From assembly GCF_029867415.1 (NCBI RefSeq), contig NW_026705173.1, forward strand, positions 124,001 through 188,000: a DNA stretch of 64,000 nt. The letters are read 5' to 3'. Under the pieces are notes generated by a model. It did no database searches. It was given only the letters and a program-made list of their open reading frames with translations, and was not told the DNA's origin. Below, in pieces: positions 22,712-35,536 of this stretch (position 1 is its first letter; every line of letters begins with the position of its first letter). This DNA comes from Vicia villosa. Lineage: Eukaryota; Streptophyta; Magnoliopsida; Fabales; Fabaceae. A program made the translations under genes and the position numbers.

Positions 22712-22723
22712 CCTTTTATAGTG
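22712..22723 (-). promoter_or_regulatory. Putative TATA box of Tat/Ogre-like LTR
   Basis: Minus strand ACTATAAAAGGA, in a long AG-rich/TC-rich region. About 2.7 kb of transcribed LTR would follow before the primer site at 20047. Confidence 0.45.
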
Positions 22724-23880
22724 TGAGGGTGCATGAGAGTGTATGGTGTAGTGTGAGTGTAGCATAGTGTTTCCACAAACTTAATGAGCACGTTTGGGAT
22801 AGATGGAGTAAGTCTTTGAGTGAGCTTTCACGTGACAGTCTTTGTGCATGGCTACTCATAGTAATTGCATACACACTAACTCCTCCTATGTTAAGAGAAA
22901 GTTGCTTAAGTTCATGACTTTATACACACATAACTTCTTCTCTAGACCTTCATTCAATTCGAGTTTAATCTCATTTTAATAAGGTGATGGGAGTGAAATA
23001 TTATGGTTTTGATAAGTTCTTGAGATAGGGCTTGTAACACTTTCAAAAATTATTGGAAGCATAGTGATACACCTTGGTACCTTCTTCACGCGCGTGACCT
23101 GCCCTGAATGCATGATATTGGCAAAAACAAGATTGTGTTGAGGCTTGCCTTTGAGTCTTCTGATCTTGGTCCACATATGCTCAATGATCACCATCTATGG
23201 CTCATTAGAAAGAAGACATGGCAAGGAATAGATACATACCACATTTGAATCAAGTGGATGTTTCTACTTCTTTAAAACTGGTCGCGAAGATAGCCCACCA
23301 CATGTTTGTATAAATGCTGCGCACATGACTTGTTTCTTGGCCTGGCTAAATGCATAACATGGGCTTTGCGAGGACACCACTTTGGGGACTCATAAATGAT
23401 TCGTTACTCACTCAATTGACTTGGTCCTTGGCTTGTTGAATAGAAGACATGGAGGAGATTAGAATGAGACCAAGCTTACATTCCTATCACATTTGTAGAG
23501 CTCAAGAGACGGCTTCCAATTTGGCACGCCATGTGTTCGATTTAATGCTTACGCGTGGCCTGGATTTTGGCCTGAGTCATGACCTAAATCAAATGAGTTT
23601 CTTGAAACTTCAAACCATTTTATCTTCTCAACCAAGCTTCCAATGAAAGAACTTTCAACTAGAAAGTTGTAGTATGCTATGATCTGAATATTTTTAATCT
23701 TGGGAATTTTCTGAAATAAGGCCTTTTGAAACATCTAATCTGATGGTGAAATTGACTGCTCATCAAACTTTTAAGAGACAAAATATTTTCTAGGTATGAA
23801 AACTTTCCTTTTTTTGATTTTTTTTCTATTTTTGGTCATGGGGATTTCATCAGATATCCCCGACAAACTTAAGGGACGCT

Positions 23881-24900
23881 CAGCAGTACCTTACATTCAT
23901 TAATCCATTTCCTTAGCTCACTCATGATCCGCTCGGCAAATGCATATGAGAAACAGATACAAGTTCATATCCTATCCGGCAATTTCATCACTAAATTATC
24001 TAACCTCCTAGAAAAACTCTACGATTAGCATTCAAATTAACAGAGATGTGAGAAGGGCGTAGGGAGCTACTTACTTGGTGAAGAGAAAACATTGACTATA
24101 ATTGAAATTGAGAGGAAACTGGTTGGATCCTGAAGAATGAAGAGCTTAGAGAGTTGGAATGTAAAGTGGCAAATGATTTGCCCTCCCTTCCTTTATATAG
24201 CAAGGACATCTGGAAGTGCAAAGGGTGTCATCATTGCCTACACCAAAGGGTGGCTCTAGGCAATGATGATGTTTCAGACAGATGCCACACGCCAACTGAT
24301 CTCTGACATCCCATTAATTGAAGCAATGCTTGACATTCTGAAACCACACATTTCCCTTCCTAGGCAGTAATAACTTCTAGTTTCGGTGAAACCTCTCTTT
24401 CCTCGGTCGATATACGAAGACCCTTTTGCAAACATAACCTCAGTTAAACATCTTTGCAAAATAACCTCGGCTAAACATCTCAGTGAAAGGTGAAACTCTT
24501 CGCGAGCACCGCTCCAGCCGCACGCCTGATAACGTCATTTTCTCCTAATCGGAATAACGACTTGGGGGGCTCATATTATGGTTTGGGCCGAGCAGGCCTA
24601 ACACGTACATTGGACCTGAGCAGACCCAATCCCATACGCTGGCCGAACACGCCTAGTTACTAAAGGCCCAATAAACGCTTCCAGCGGCCATTATGAAGTC
24701 AATTCCATATAAGACCATATGGTCAAACCAACTGCTACGGATTCAGATAACTACCTCCGAACCCTACGCATGCTCATCCAGAACGTGGAACCACCTGCTG
24801 ACCCAGCCCTAGCACGAGAGATTCTGGCAGTTTCCTAGTATGTGAGCCTCCAATTGGATCTGGCCCAATTAGGAAATCTTGGACGAGCGCTAGGGGCTAT
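23881..24900. mobile_element. Unresolved LTR-retrotransposon fragments
   Basis: A minus-strand TATA-like box (CTATATAAAG, plus 24191-24200) suggests LTR promoter sequence. On the plus strand a G-rich tract at about 24562 (ACTTGGGGGGCTC) resembles the polypurine tract of a Tat-type element, preceded by a two-unit repeat of ATAACCTC-GTTAAACATCT (24434-24481). No boundary or coding region could be fixed. Element A begins at 24901. Confidence 0.35.
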
Positions 24901-25875
24901 TGTAACACCCCATATTTTCTAATTTTAATTTAATAAAAAATTAAATTATTATTTAGAATTATTTAGTATTTTCGTTGAACTATTTGGAGGAATTATGGAA
25001 TTTTGGTCTTTGGGTCAAGTGTGGTATTAGTAATGAGGGGGTGTTAAGTTGTGGAGCCCATTACTAAATTATGTTATTTTTTCATAAAACAAGGAAATAA
25101 GAGGAAATTGAGAAATAGAAGAGGAAAACCTAAGAGGGGGGAGAAGAAGAACTCATGGACAAGACCCATTTTCGTATTCATGATACAACCCTCACAAAAT
25201 GAGATATAAATTTCTGCTCGTAGCTCCAAATTGGGTAATTCTTGAAGATTCAGATTCTACACAGAATTTCCTTTGATTTGATATATTAAATCGTGTCAGT
25301 GAAGTTCTTGATGAGGGAGATAAGCGAGTTTGAAGATTGGAGATTCTTGCTGAATTTGAAGATAGAGGGCTTACGGGTTTGATGGAGAAGAAGAGGAAAA
25401 GTCCAAATTCATGGCTAAGGTAAGGGGGGACTCTTCCGATTAACATCTATTATCGGGTTATGGATAATAGGACTGATATAGGTATAATATTTCATATCAA
25501 TTGAGTCGTATGATAGAGTTTGGATTTTGGGATAATTTTTTAATAGAACATAGAATTCGATGTTACCTGTGTTAATTTTTGTGTTTGTTTGTGTGTGAAT
25601 ATATGTTTTGGTATGAATATGGTGTTGTTGATGTGTTACTGTGTTCTTCCATGAAACTGGATCTATGAGTATGAATCCCTAACTAAATGAGTAGAAGTTA
25701 GGTTGTTAATGTGTAAAATTGATATAGGATGATAGGTTGTTGAATTAGATGAATCCTGTATGTTAAATTGTGTAGAAATTCCATTTTAGACGCAAAATCG
25801 CAGACTATAATGGTGGAAAACGACAGGAAGACGAACTTGTGCAAGTTGCAGGTTTTGGAAAGTCTCTGGCGTTTT

Positions 25876-26080
25876 GCGTATGATACGCGTATGGTACGCG
25901 TATGAGGGACTTCCCAGGGGCCGTACACGTATGGTGTGCGCCCTGTCCCGTCCAAAATTACACTCCGTTGTCTGTACGCATATGATACGCGTATGAGAAG
26001 GTGGTGATACGCGTATGATGAAGTGATACGCGTATGGAGCATTTTGTGTGGAAATTAGTCTCTGTTGGTACGCGTATGAC
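25876..26080 (+). repeat. ATACGCGTAT-like motif array in element A LTR 1
   Basis: At least six ACGCGTATG copies plus decayed forms (ACACGTATG, ACGCATATG) in about 200 bp, preceded by an AAATCGCAGACT-type sequence and followed by GTGATTTTGAAAAG. The core ATACGCGTAT is a 10-bp palindrome with two CpG sites. The decayed forms are single C-to-T or G-to-A changes of CpG, as expected for methylated DNA. Confidence 0.8.
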
Positions 26081-26507
26081 CAACGTGAGTGCAAAATTTT
26101 TCTCTTTTGTGATTTTGAAAAGTTTAATGATGCGTAACTTTAGAACCTTTGACTTGTTTTGATTTCTGTTTTGAGTATAATGAACCTTATGAAATAACCT
26201 GTGTGTTTCAATGATGAAATGAGTTGTAAATTTAAATTATTTTGAATCATAATTTTATTGCTTGATGAATGATGTATTTTGCATGTATGTGATGAGATGT
26301 GATAATACATGTTATGTTTGAAGCAATAATCATGTGATGATTTATTGGTTGTATGATGATGGCGATTGGATGGTATTTGAATGATGTTAATATATATAAA
26401 CATGTTTTGAGGATGATAATGATGATGATGATGAGGAGGAGGATGTATTGAGTATTAGATGATGTTACTCATAGACTTGGCGATGATATAAGTATGTTTC
26501 ATATATG

Positions 26508-29464
26508 TGTAGCAACCTGCCCTAAAAATAAACTTTTAGAGTCGCCACCTATTCTACCAGGGCGAATAGGAAACCCTACGCAATTAAGAGATCGGGGTAA
26601 GATTATTATAATCAGGTCGAGGGAAGGTGTTAGGCACCCTCAACCCTTTCCTAAGGTTTTAAATTAAGGTAACAGTGTTATGGCTAGAATTATTAAGGTC
26701 AATAGCTAAAGAAATGAAAAGGGTGAACGGTAAGATTTGAACCTGATTAGAATTTTGAGGAAGGGGACTCGCCTTGTTACCAAGTGCCTACGTATCTCCT
26801 TAGGGAGAATCAGAGTCAACGTAGTTCGGGCAGGGTTGTACGCCTTAGAATTTGATATGATATGGTTTGAAGGCTTTTTGAATTGCCTTATCATAGTTTT
26901 TGAAATGCGAAGTTCGCGAGGTATTTTGAATTACCTTATCGTAGTTGTTTTGAAAAACGCAGTATTGAAGAGATGAAAATCCGTAGTTTGAAGGAGTGTT
27001 TTAAGATTTGGTGTACAACCCTGGTTTAATATGTTACCATTAATCGCGATGATCAATAGGTTTGATCACCATAATTAACAGATTGAATGGATGATTGCTA
27101 ACTATTCTAATCGATCGATTCGATTATCACGAATAGCAAATGGATGTGTTTTAATTATTTAATTTTATCGTTATCCCTCATAATCAATAGCTTTGATTAA
27201 AAATAATAACGAATTTTTAAGGAGGAAATGCTAATCATCGTAACCAATAGATTTGGTTAAAACCATTTAGCAAAATAAGTTTATTTGAATTATATTATTT
27301 TAATTAATTAAACAATTAATTATTACCCACCGCGATCAATAAATTTAATCGAAGCGAATAAAATTCTAAGATTTGTTTGGCTAAAACCAAAGTTGGTTAG
27401 CAAACCCTAATCCTAATATTTTGGCCCATGGCCAAATGGGATTGGGCAAACCCTAATGCATTGATAAAATCTCCTAGGGTTTTTATGGTTTTTTATAATT
27501 AAAGTTTGATTAAAATAAATTAAATCGAATAATCAGGAAAATACTAAATAATTATAATCCTAATTCTAACTTTATAATCCTAATCCTAATTATATTAATT
27601 GATTAAACTAAACATATTAATTAATATATAATCTAAACAATTAAATAATAAAATAGAAAATTATGTAAAAAACCTGCACCAATCCTGTGTAGTTGATCTT
27701 TGAATGTCCATGGTGTGCCTACCCTTCCAGCAGCGTTAGATCATACTAGAAGACCATCTGATGGTTGGGAGATGAGAGGTGTATCGTGGACGTGAGGGGA
27801 GGCAAAGCACCGGATCTGAAACAAATAAACACAAGAAAAAAACCTTGCTCATACCTAGAATCAAACCCAGGTCATGAGGCTCACCCTTTCTCACGCTTAA
27901 CCAATCGTACTGCACTGGCTTGCTATTAATTATACACATCAAAGAAATTAAATAAGAAAGATGAAATCAAATAATAGATTCAAAATGTCAATCAAATATG
28001 GGTCCCACATTCTCGCCTGCAGCCAATTAAAATTGGAGAGAGGGTACGAACAGGTTGACCGGCGAATAGGAATGAGGCACGCATGTCCCCACGTTTCAAC
28101 AATCCCCACGAACGAATGGCTGTTCGCCACGCCTGAGCCACCGGTCCCACGTGCAGATCTTCATCTTCCTCAAACAGCAAACGCAGATTTGCTGCGACTT
28201 ACCCATGGTTTTGCTACGAGTTTCTGCAAATTTTTCGTAGCTAAATCTGCGTTCTTCATAACCTGTGAAGCAACGATCAAACAAAAAAAAATGGATCCAA
28301 TTAGGGTTCAGCATGTGCTTGGATTTTAGGTTTTTGGAGAGAATACAATTTGATTAAAAAAAATCCTATTAATCCTTTCTAAATTTGGTTAATCTCTCTC
28401 CAAATCATATAGCAACGAATTTGAACTCTCCTTGGATATTTCTTGGGCCTTTGGATGATTAGAAAATAGGTTCCATAAATTTTTTTCATTATTTTGTGAT
28501 TTTATTCAATATATTTTGTATTTAAATGAATAAAAATTCAAATAAATCAAATAAATGGCACAAAAATATGAGAACAAATTTATGGGCTTTTATTGAACTC
28601 ATGATCATGTATGGAAACTCAAATTTAGGCCCATTAGTCAAAATAAGTGATTTTGCTCAAGTTGACTTTTGTGTATTTTCTCCAAATCGCCCAACTTGTG
28701 CACCTTGTATCTCTCTCAATTTTAACACTATGGAGGTGTTCTTGATCAATTTAGAAAGCTTAGAGTGTCCTATAAATGATCCTTTTTGTTTCATCTCAAT
28801 TGAGTCTTCCATATTCAAGTTACGAGCTTTGACCCAAAAGGTGTTTTTATTGACCTTTTTGGAGGACCTGTAATGTATTGGACCATATCTCTCAAATGAA
28901 GCATTTCTGGCATTGGCTTGTGAGAGACAAAGTTGTAGAGGATCCAATTTCCTTCATAATAGGCTTTAAGTTAGAAATTTTTGTTACTCCATGTGGAAGT
29001 TATGGTCAGTCAAAGTTGAGTTGATTTTCTCCTATAAAAACCCTAATTTGAACCTTTTGAATTTGTTCATTTCTGAGTTTTTATTAATGGATCATGATCA
29101 ATCTTTGATCAAATGATGGATATCATCTCAAATATTTGATGTTGACCAAAAGTCAAGAGTTTTGACTGTACTTTGACCATAGTTGACTTTTAGATCAACA
29201 TAGTCGACTGTGGGTCATCTGAGCCATTGAGTGAGCCGTCTTGGGAATTGAAGCTTGACTTTTGACATGGAGATGCTTTGACACATATGAGAAACCTTGG
29301 GATCCATTTGAGACCTTAGGAATTCAAATTCCTTTGATAAAGTGCAAACCCTAGTTTTGGAGATCCTTGATTATGAGGAGCTTTGACTGATAGAACCCTG
29401 AGTGCTCTTGGAGAATTGGGGAACCTTTGATTGAATATAAGAGGGAAAATTTTGGGGTATGACA
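26508..29464 (-). mobile_element. Ogre-type solo LTR, 2957 bp
   Basis: On the minus strand it begins TGTCATACCCCAAAATTTTC and ends GGCAGGTTGCTACA. Flanks are ATATG (26503-26507) and ACATG (29465-29469), a 5-bp target duplication with one transition. The empty site is seen in the other LTR of element A near 50097. No primer site, purine tract or body is present, so LTR-LTR recombination removed the rest. It contains a tRNA-like module at 27847-27922. The open frames at 27736-28947 are not conserved genes. Confidence 0.9.
27847..27922 (-). other. tRNA-like module in Ogre-type solo LTR
   Basis: On the minus strand CAGTACGATTGGTTAAGCG resembles box A/D-arm text, followed by GGTTTGATTCT (plus 27857-27867), close to box B, then an uninterrupted T run and a pyrimidine tract ending CAGATCCGGTG. 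Homologous to the modules at 4861-4932 and 31817-31885. An anticodon arm cannot be drawn with confidence. Confidence 0.5.
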
Positions 29465-29682
29465 ACATGTTTGCATCCATTCATAATCATATTTTGAGGG
29501 CTGAATCCAGATGATGTTGTGGATTCAGTGAAGGGCATAATTCCCATTGTGTGGAATTTGTGCTAGCAGGGCCGTATCTTGATGATGTTGGATCGGTCGG
29601 TGGGTTATTCCCATTGATGATGTTGGTACCATATGCATAGTGTCAGTCATTCATATGCATGATTTAATAACATGATTGGATG

Positions 29683-32600
29683 TGTCATACCCCAAAATTT
29701 GCCCATCATATTTATTCATATTTCAGTCCATCTGACTTTCAAATGCTCAAGGATGCACAAGAAGGAATCATGCAGTCTCTCTCCTAAACAACAACCTCTA
29801 AGTTAGCGTTTTGTATTTATCAAAGTAAAATCAAGTTTTAAGACCTCAAATGGATCCCATGACCTCTCATATGATTCAAAAGGTCCTCATGCCAAGTTTC
29901 AAGCTCTGATTCAAAAGATTGCTCACTCAATGGCCCAAACGACCAATAATCGACTCGTTGATCTAAAAGTCAATTGTGTTCAAAGTACAGTCAAAACTCC
30001 TGACTTTTTGTCAACAAACTTATCTTGAAGTATAATTCATCATTTGATCAATGATTGATCATGATTCATCAAGAAAAGATCAGAAATCAACAAAACCTAA
30101 AGTTTCTAAATTAGGGTTTCATAGGAGAAAATCAACTGAACTTTGACCAGCCATAACTTTCACATGGAACATCAGAAATTTTTCATCCAAAGCTCAATTT
30201 GAAGGAAATTGAATTCTCTACAATTTTTCTCTCACAAGCCAAGGCCAAAGATGCTTCATTTGAGAGATATGGGTCAAAAGATTAGAGGTCCTCGAAAAAG
30301 TCAACAAGAACACCTTTTGGATCAAAGCTCATAACTTGCAAATGGAAAACTCAATTGAGATGAAACCAAAAGGGTCATTTAGAGAACATCTTGGGCTTTC
30401 TAAAAAGTCCTAGAACATGGTCATATGATAAAAATTGAAGGAGATATGAGGCTCAGAAGTTGGTCAAATTTCAAGAAGTGCTTGAAACCCTAATTGAATA
30501 ATTTGGTGTTTTTGGACCAATGGGCCAAGGTTTTGGATTTCAAACATATATATGACCCAAATAAGGACCTATAAAATCATTCTCATATTTTTGGAACTTT
30601 TATTCATATTTATTTGAATTTTATTCATTTAAAAACAAAATAAATTAAGTAAAATGTCAAAAATAGTGAATTAAATTATGGGGCTTTGGTATGGATCATG
30701 TAAAAGCCCAAGAAGCATCTTGATAACTAAAGAATTTCGTTTTTGCATGATTTTTTATTTTATTTTATTTATTTTGATTAATATTCTTTTAAAATCAAAA
30801 TAAATTAAATATATACCAAATAAAATGCATGAGGCACATGGGTTGTGATTGCAATCAAAAGATTCATCAAATATCAATCTTGAGGACCAAGGAAGATGAT
30901 TGAAGTTGATTGGCACATGATTGAGCTTAAAATAGAAGTTTTATATCTTTTCCAAATAAAATTTTCAACCAAGAGAATTGTGGAGATTTGATGCATTGTT
31001 ATTGACCTAAATCCTTCCACCTATTAAAAGACAACATATTCAGATGCATGGCACGAATTCTTGGCAAGAGAAAATAGGGTTTGAAGCTTCCAAAATTTCT
31101 CAAAAATTAGGGCACGACAAAGCTTTCGTTCAAGCAAGTTTCGATCAAAGCCAGTCATTCATTCTTCTTCCTGAGGTTCCCAGAAGTTCATCCCATCCAT
31201 CCCTTAAGCTAAAGCGCGTCTAGATCACCATATACGAATCACTCACGGTTTGTAAATATTCTTGAAATTCATGTTCTCAATCCATTCCATATAAATAAAT
31301 TCTATGCATATATACTTGATCACACTCGTGTTTAGAGTCGTCTGGAACAATCGTTATAGAGTTTTGGTGCAGGTATAATCATTTGCCATTGTTAGGGCAT
31401 ACCCATGACTATGCTTCGGGTTCTATGATGCAGACCGTTTCAATGGAAACAAATGTCACCATTGTGTTCGCAAGATCCTAATTAACCAGACTGGGCATTT
31501 TGTTTTTGTGTTTAACCATGATTTCGCAAGCTTGAAATTCGCAGGGATTAGCTACCAAAGGAAATTGCAGAAAGCGTAGCAAAAACGCAGCAAGTTCGTA
31601 GCAATGAATGGGTGAAGACAATGAATAGTGTCTCTGACCTTGGACCATGCGCAACGCTTTTTGATTGGCTGGTCAACCCATTCAACTCTTTTTTCTCTTC
31701 CTAATTCGCTGGTTCATGATGCGTGGGCCCCAACGCTGACCAAGCGTTTGAATTCCCCAATGATCTCTACTATTTATATTTATTTTATTTGAAGCGTATT
31801 ATTATTAACTAAACATGCGCAGCCGGATGGAAGAGGAGGTAGTGTTGTGATCCTCAAGTCCTGGGTTCGAACCCAGGCATTGCTAATTATTTTTTAAGCG
31901 TATCTTGCTTACAGATCCGGTGATGCTTCTTAACGTGAGTCACGGTGCGCCCTCAACGTGAGCCAGTGGATCTCCAATGAATTCAAATCTGACGAACCAG
32001 ATGATGCTTCCTTATCATAGTCCTTCAGAAGCGCATCACGCAGAATCCAAAGCTAAGTCTTTTAATTTTTTTTATATATATTTTAAATACTTTTGTTTAT
32101 CTCTTTTCTTTTTTTTTTTTCTTTGATTATAATTCTTTTGTGTTTATTTATTCTTAATTATTTAATAAATTAGTTTTTTATAATAATTTCGTACTCAATT
32201 ATTTCTTTTAATCGAAAACTCGATTTTTTATAATTTCATCAAAAATTGTTTCTTTAACATTTGAAAATTAATTGTTTTGCACATATCTTTTTTATCAATT
32301 AAATAATTAATTCCTAGGTTTGTTAACCTCGATTCGTTTATGAACCCTGATAGCCTTAGGTTTACTGGTAGGGGTGTTGCCCATTAACCCTGGTTAATTT
32401 TTGTCCCCCTCGGGGTTTGCCTTTTGCCTTGCCTTTTATTTGTTTGCCTAAATTATTACCATTTTAATTTTTGATCTGTTATATTATAATTGTTGAGATC
32501 CTTAATGCACTAACATTTTTTCTTCTTCGTGGCTAATTTTCAGGATTAACCAGGATCTTTCAGCAACGCGCCATACCAATCGGAAAAGCTAAGTTTCTAA

Positions 32601-33752
32601 TTCTTTTTCTAATTCTTCTTGTTTAAATATCATGTTGATTTTTATTTTGCCTTTTTGCCTAAAATAGGGTTTGCCTCAGAATAGTCAATGAATTACTCTT
32701 ACACTCACCCCTATTATTTTCCTTTTAATTTTCAGAGTCAATCGAGGGTTCAAGGAAGATCAAGGCGTTCAAAGATGTTTAAAACTAATTATTGTTCCCT
32801 CTTATTTTCTGCTTTTAATTTCCCCCATCCCCGCAGGTGTTTATTGTAATAGCGTAGGTTTTATTTTCCGCACTTTAAATTCTGCAATTTTAAACCGCGT
32901 GGTTAGTAATCTTAGGGAGTGCAAACCTCGAAAATAAACTAGCCTCATTAATTAAAAGATAATTATCTGAATTGAATCACATGATTGTTGCACCCACACA
33001 CCTTTAGGGTAATCCCTCTTGTTGACTGTTGCCTTATTATCCGTTTCCTCTAATTGTACTAAATAGTCAAGTCCCTCGATTCCGAGGATACCTAAAGCAA
33101 AGGTTGCCTAAAGAGATTGAAAATCATCTAGTCCCTCGAAGTTGCCTCGGTAAAAGATGATTGTCCCAATTGCTAAGGTATCCTCGCATGATGCCTAAAA
33201 ATATTAAATGACTATTATATCCTTCCCTTAGACTACCTGCCCTCTTTATGGCAAGGGACAGTCTTATGGCGAACGATATCTCGATGACCCTTAACATCCA
33301 ATTGAAAGACTTCTTGCCCTCTCATGGTATGGATAGACCCTTTCACCCCGAAAGACTAAAAGAACAATTTTTCTAACTTAGGGTAGTTGCTATTAATTGC
33401 TTGCTCTAAATTCAAAAATCCTTTTTCCCACTTCTTTTCAAAAATCAAATTCAAAAAGACTACGCTTATTTACAAGCTAAAGTTCTTATTCAAATTTCTA
33501 TTCACACACTACTTTTCAAACAATTCAAACGTTTTTAAAAACAAAGTGAGCTAAGCAATTAAGATCCCATGGATAACCATGGATGCAAAGGGTGCTTTAA
33601 ACCTTCCCTTTGTATAACCTACCCCCCGAACTCAAAATCTTTTAAAGGTCTTTCCTGTTCTTTTAGCCTTTCCTGATTGGATAAAATAAAAGTCAGTGGC
33701 GACTCTTGCTATCCCAACATTTCTAAAAGGTCAGTTCTCCCACCGTATTACA
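29683..33752 (+). mobile_element. Ogre-type solo LTR, 4070 bp
   Basis: Begins TGTCATACCCCAAAATTTGC and ends CCACCGTATTACA, with a 5-bp duplication GGATG at 29678-29682 and 33753-33757. The empty site (TTGGATGTTTTCC) is present in the other LTR of element A near 50310. It is the most complete Ogre-type LTR in the window: U3 from 29683, TATA-like CTATTAAAAG near 31020, the tRNA-like module at 31817, a CTGCGGGGA-type block near 32830, and the GAGTCGCCACT-like U5 text near 33700. No body remains. Confidence 0.95.
31817..31885 (+). other. tRNA-like module in Ogre-type solo LTR
   Basis: GCGCAGCCGGATGGAAGAGG is followed by CCTGGGTTCGAACCCAGG, a near-perfect tRNA T-arm with box B GGTTCGAACCC at 31864-31874. 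A T run at 31890-31895 could act as a Pol III terminator. The middle does not fold as an anticodon arm with a clear anticodon, so it is not called a tRNA gene. It lies about 800 bp downstream of the TATA-like box. Confidence 0.6.
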
Positions 33753-34291
33753 GGATGTTTTCCAGTGTTATGAATATTGAAGATGTGTTGGTTGTTGTGA
33801 TGATGACTCTTGTCTGAATATCTGTATATGATACAATTGGGTGAATAGTGTGACTATAATGTGTTATTGTTTATGACTCTATAACATTTGTTAATTTGAA
33901 TGAGACTCACCATTACTATTGACATTTTCAGATTGAGGAGTAGAGGCCTGATTTTGGTGAGGATAGCTGATAGGCTAGTTTATTAGTTTGAGTCGGTGTC
34001 ATGCTCTGATATTGTAACACTGGGGGAACGCTAGTATAGAGCTTTGATTATAAATTTATTTATTTGTTTTGGATTTATTTTGTGAAATTTTGTATAGATG
34101 ATGTTATGCTTATCCTTGAAGAATGTTCCGTTGTGTAGAAACATGATTATGATAATGTGATGATTTGTTCCTAAGTTTAGCATGACAAATGACTTATGAT
34201 AAATTATTTTAAAATGAATTGTGGCACCTTTGTTTTTATGTTTTACTCTGAATTTTTATATAAATGCCGCAGGGTTTAGAAGGATGTTACA

Positions 34292-34461
34292 ATAATGGTA
34301 TCAGAGCAAGTCGGTTCGTCCGGCCAATTGTCGAGTCAGTTGAGTTACGCGACAGTTGAACACTATCGGCGTATTAACCCTTGGTACGCGACATGTGAGT
34401 GAATCATTGTCGATACTTATTTGTTTTATTGTAGGAGTTGGTTTGAACGAAGTGGGGGAGA
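34292..34461 (+). mobile_element. Element A leader (primer site side)
   Basis: Begins at the LTR end and holds the primer site TGGTATCAGAGCA at 34296-34308, matching the 3' end of initiator-methionine tRNA as in chromoviruses and copia elements. The rest of the leader matches 50853-51014 and the minus-strand leader of element C. Element B is inserted at its end; the leader continues at 41280. Confidence 0.9.
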
Positions 34462-35087
34462 TGTAACACCCGTATAATTTTAATATTAATTTAATTTGGA
34501 ATATTGAATTAATAATTAGAATTATTAAGGATTTTGTGAAAAATAATGGTTATGACAATTGGGCCATTGTAAGGAAATAGTAAAGAAGGGGGTGTGATAT
34601 AGTAAAGTTTTTACCAATCTTAATATTATTATTTTTCATAAAATAATAAGGAATTGGGGAAAAGAAAGAACGTGAAAGAACAGAAGTTTTGGGAACGAAG
34701 AACGTGAAGGAGAACTGAAGAGGGAGAGACCAAAGATCAAGAAATTGTCTAAGGTAAGGGGAGACTCTCAACTTAATCTCTATTATCGTATTATGAATGA
34801 TAGTATGGATTAGGAGTATTGTTCAGATTAATTGATTCTATATTCTAAATTTTCTGTTGGTGTTCATAATTTAGATTGGATCTATGGCTGTTAAATCCTT
34901 AATATCTGAGTAGATTTACAGTATGATGAATAAGATCGATTATAGAATCATATACTGTCGATATTGGGTGAATTCTTGTGCTTTTAGAGTGTGAATTTTC
35001 TGGTTTTGAGACCCAAATCGCAGACTGTGTAGGTGTAATCGCGAAGACGAACGGGTAAGTCGCAGGTTCTGAGAACTGCTGCTCATT

Positions 35088-35340
35088 TGCGTATGATACG
35101 CGTACGGTACGCGTATGGAGGGGATGATACGCGTATAATACGCTCCCCAAATGTGCATCAGAATGCACTTCCAGCTCGTACGCATATGATACGCGTATGG
35201 GGCTTGGATGGTACGCGTATGCTTGGCTGATACGCGTATGTGTCTATTTTGTGTGGATTTTTGATTCTGTTCGTACGCCTATGATACGCGTATGGCTTGT
35301 GTTTTGTGAAAAATTGGCTATGTCGGTACGCGTATGGCCA
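35088..35340 (+). repeat. ATACGCGTAT-like motif array in element B 5' LTR
   Basis: About ten ACGCGTATG or near copies (including ACGCGTACG, ACGCATATG, ACGCCTATG) at irregular spacing. Bracketed by AAATCGCAGACTGTG upstream and GATTTTGAAAGTTTGATGAT downstream, the same brackets as in elements A and C. The 3' LTR copy is at about 39999-40250. Confidence 0.85.
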
Positions 35341-35494
35341 GCGTGACTTGCAGATTTTTGCTGTTTTATGATTTTGAAAGTTTGATGATGAGTAACTTTC
35401 AAATGCTGATCTGTTTGGGACGATGATTGAATGGTGGTGATTAGAATGAGATAATTCGTATGATTAATTGATACATGATTTTATTGAATGATGC

Positions 35495-35497
<3 letters not shown>

Positions 35498-35534
<37 letters not shown>
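35498..35534. repeat. AT microsatellite in element B 5' LTR
   Basis: Uninterrupted AT repeat of about 37 bp. The 3' LTR has the same repeat at about 40409-40451, about 43 bp long, so the two have diverged in length since insertion. Confidence 0.9.

Positions 35535-35536
<2 letters not shown>

Larger units (their letters stand above)
20048..23880 (-). mobile_element. Tat/Ogre-like 5' LTR with hairpin array
   Basis: It ends on the minus strand at the primer site and contains GAGTCGCCACT text about 40 bp from its end, as other Ogre LTRs here do. About 20340-20980 matches the left-edge LTR in reverse orientation. A TATA-like box lies at 22712-22723, and the sequence upstream resembles an Ogre U3. 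The outer start is not certain; no TGTCATACC terminus was found, and 23880 is a guess from a change in sequence character. The open frames at 22480-22791 are GA/TC-rich shadows. Confidence 0.55.
24901..34291 (+). mobile_element. Element A first LTR, split by two solo LTRs
   Basis: Starts TGTAACACCCCATATTTTC and ends GGATGTTACA, followed by a primer site. Without the insertions at 26508-29464 and 29683-33752 (and their duplications) it is about 2.35 kb and aligns along its whole length with the LTR at 48387-50848. The parts are 24901-26507, 29465-29682 and 33753-34291. It contains a cluster of ACGCGTATG motifs at about 25876-26080. The open frames at 25192-26403 are not coding. Confidence 0.9.

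Noticed and set aside
22480..22791. Overlapping open frames on both strands
   Set aside because: Purine/pyrimidine-biased low-complexity sequence next to an LTR TATA-like box gives long frames by composition alone.
24891..24900. Left target duplication GCTAT of element A
   Set aside because: The matching right flank cannot be tested because the second LTR continues into another leader and that copy is truncated.
27961..28329. Open frame of 122 codons as a host gene
   Set aside because: It lies wholly inside the solo LTR 26508-29464 with matched target duplication, and has no recognisable domain.
31817..31885. Functional tRNA gene
   Set aside because: The T-arm and box B are good but no convincing anticodon arm or acceptor pairing can be drawn, and it lies within an LTR present in other copies.
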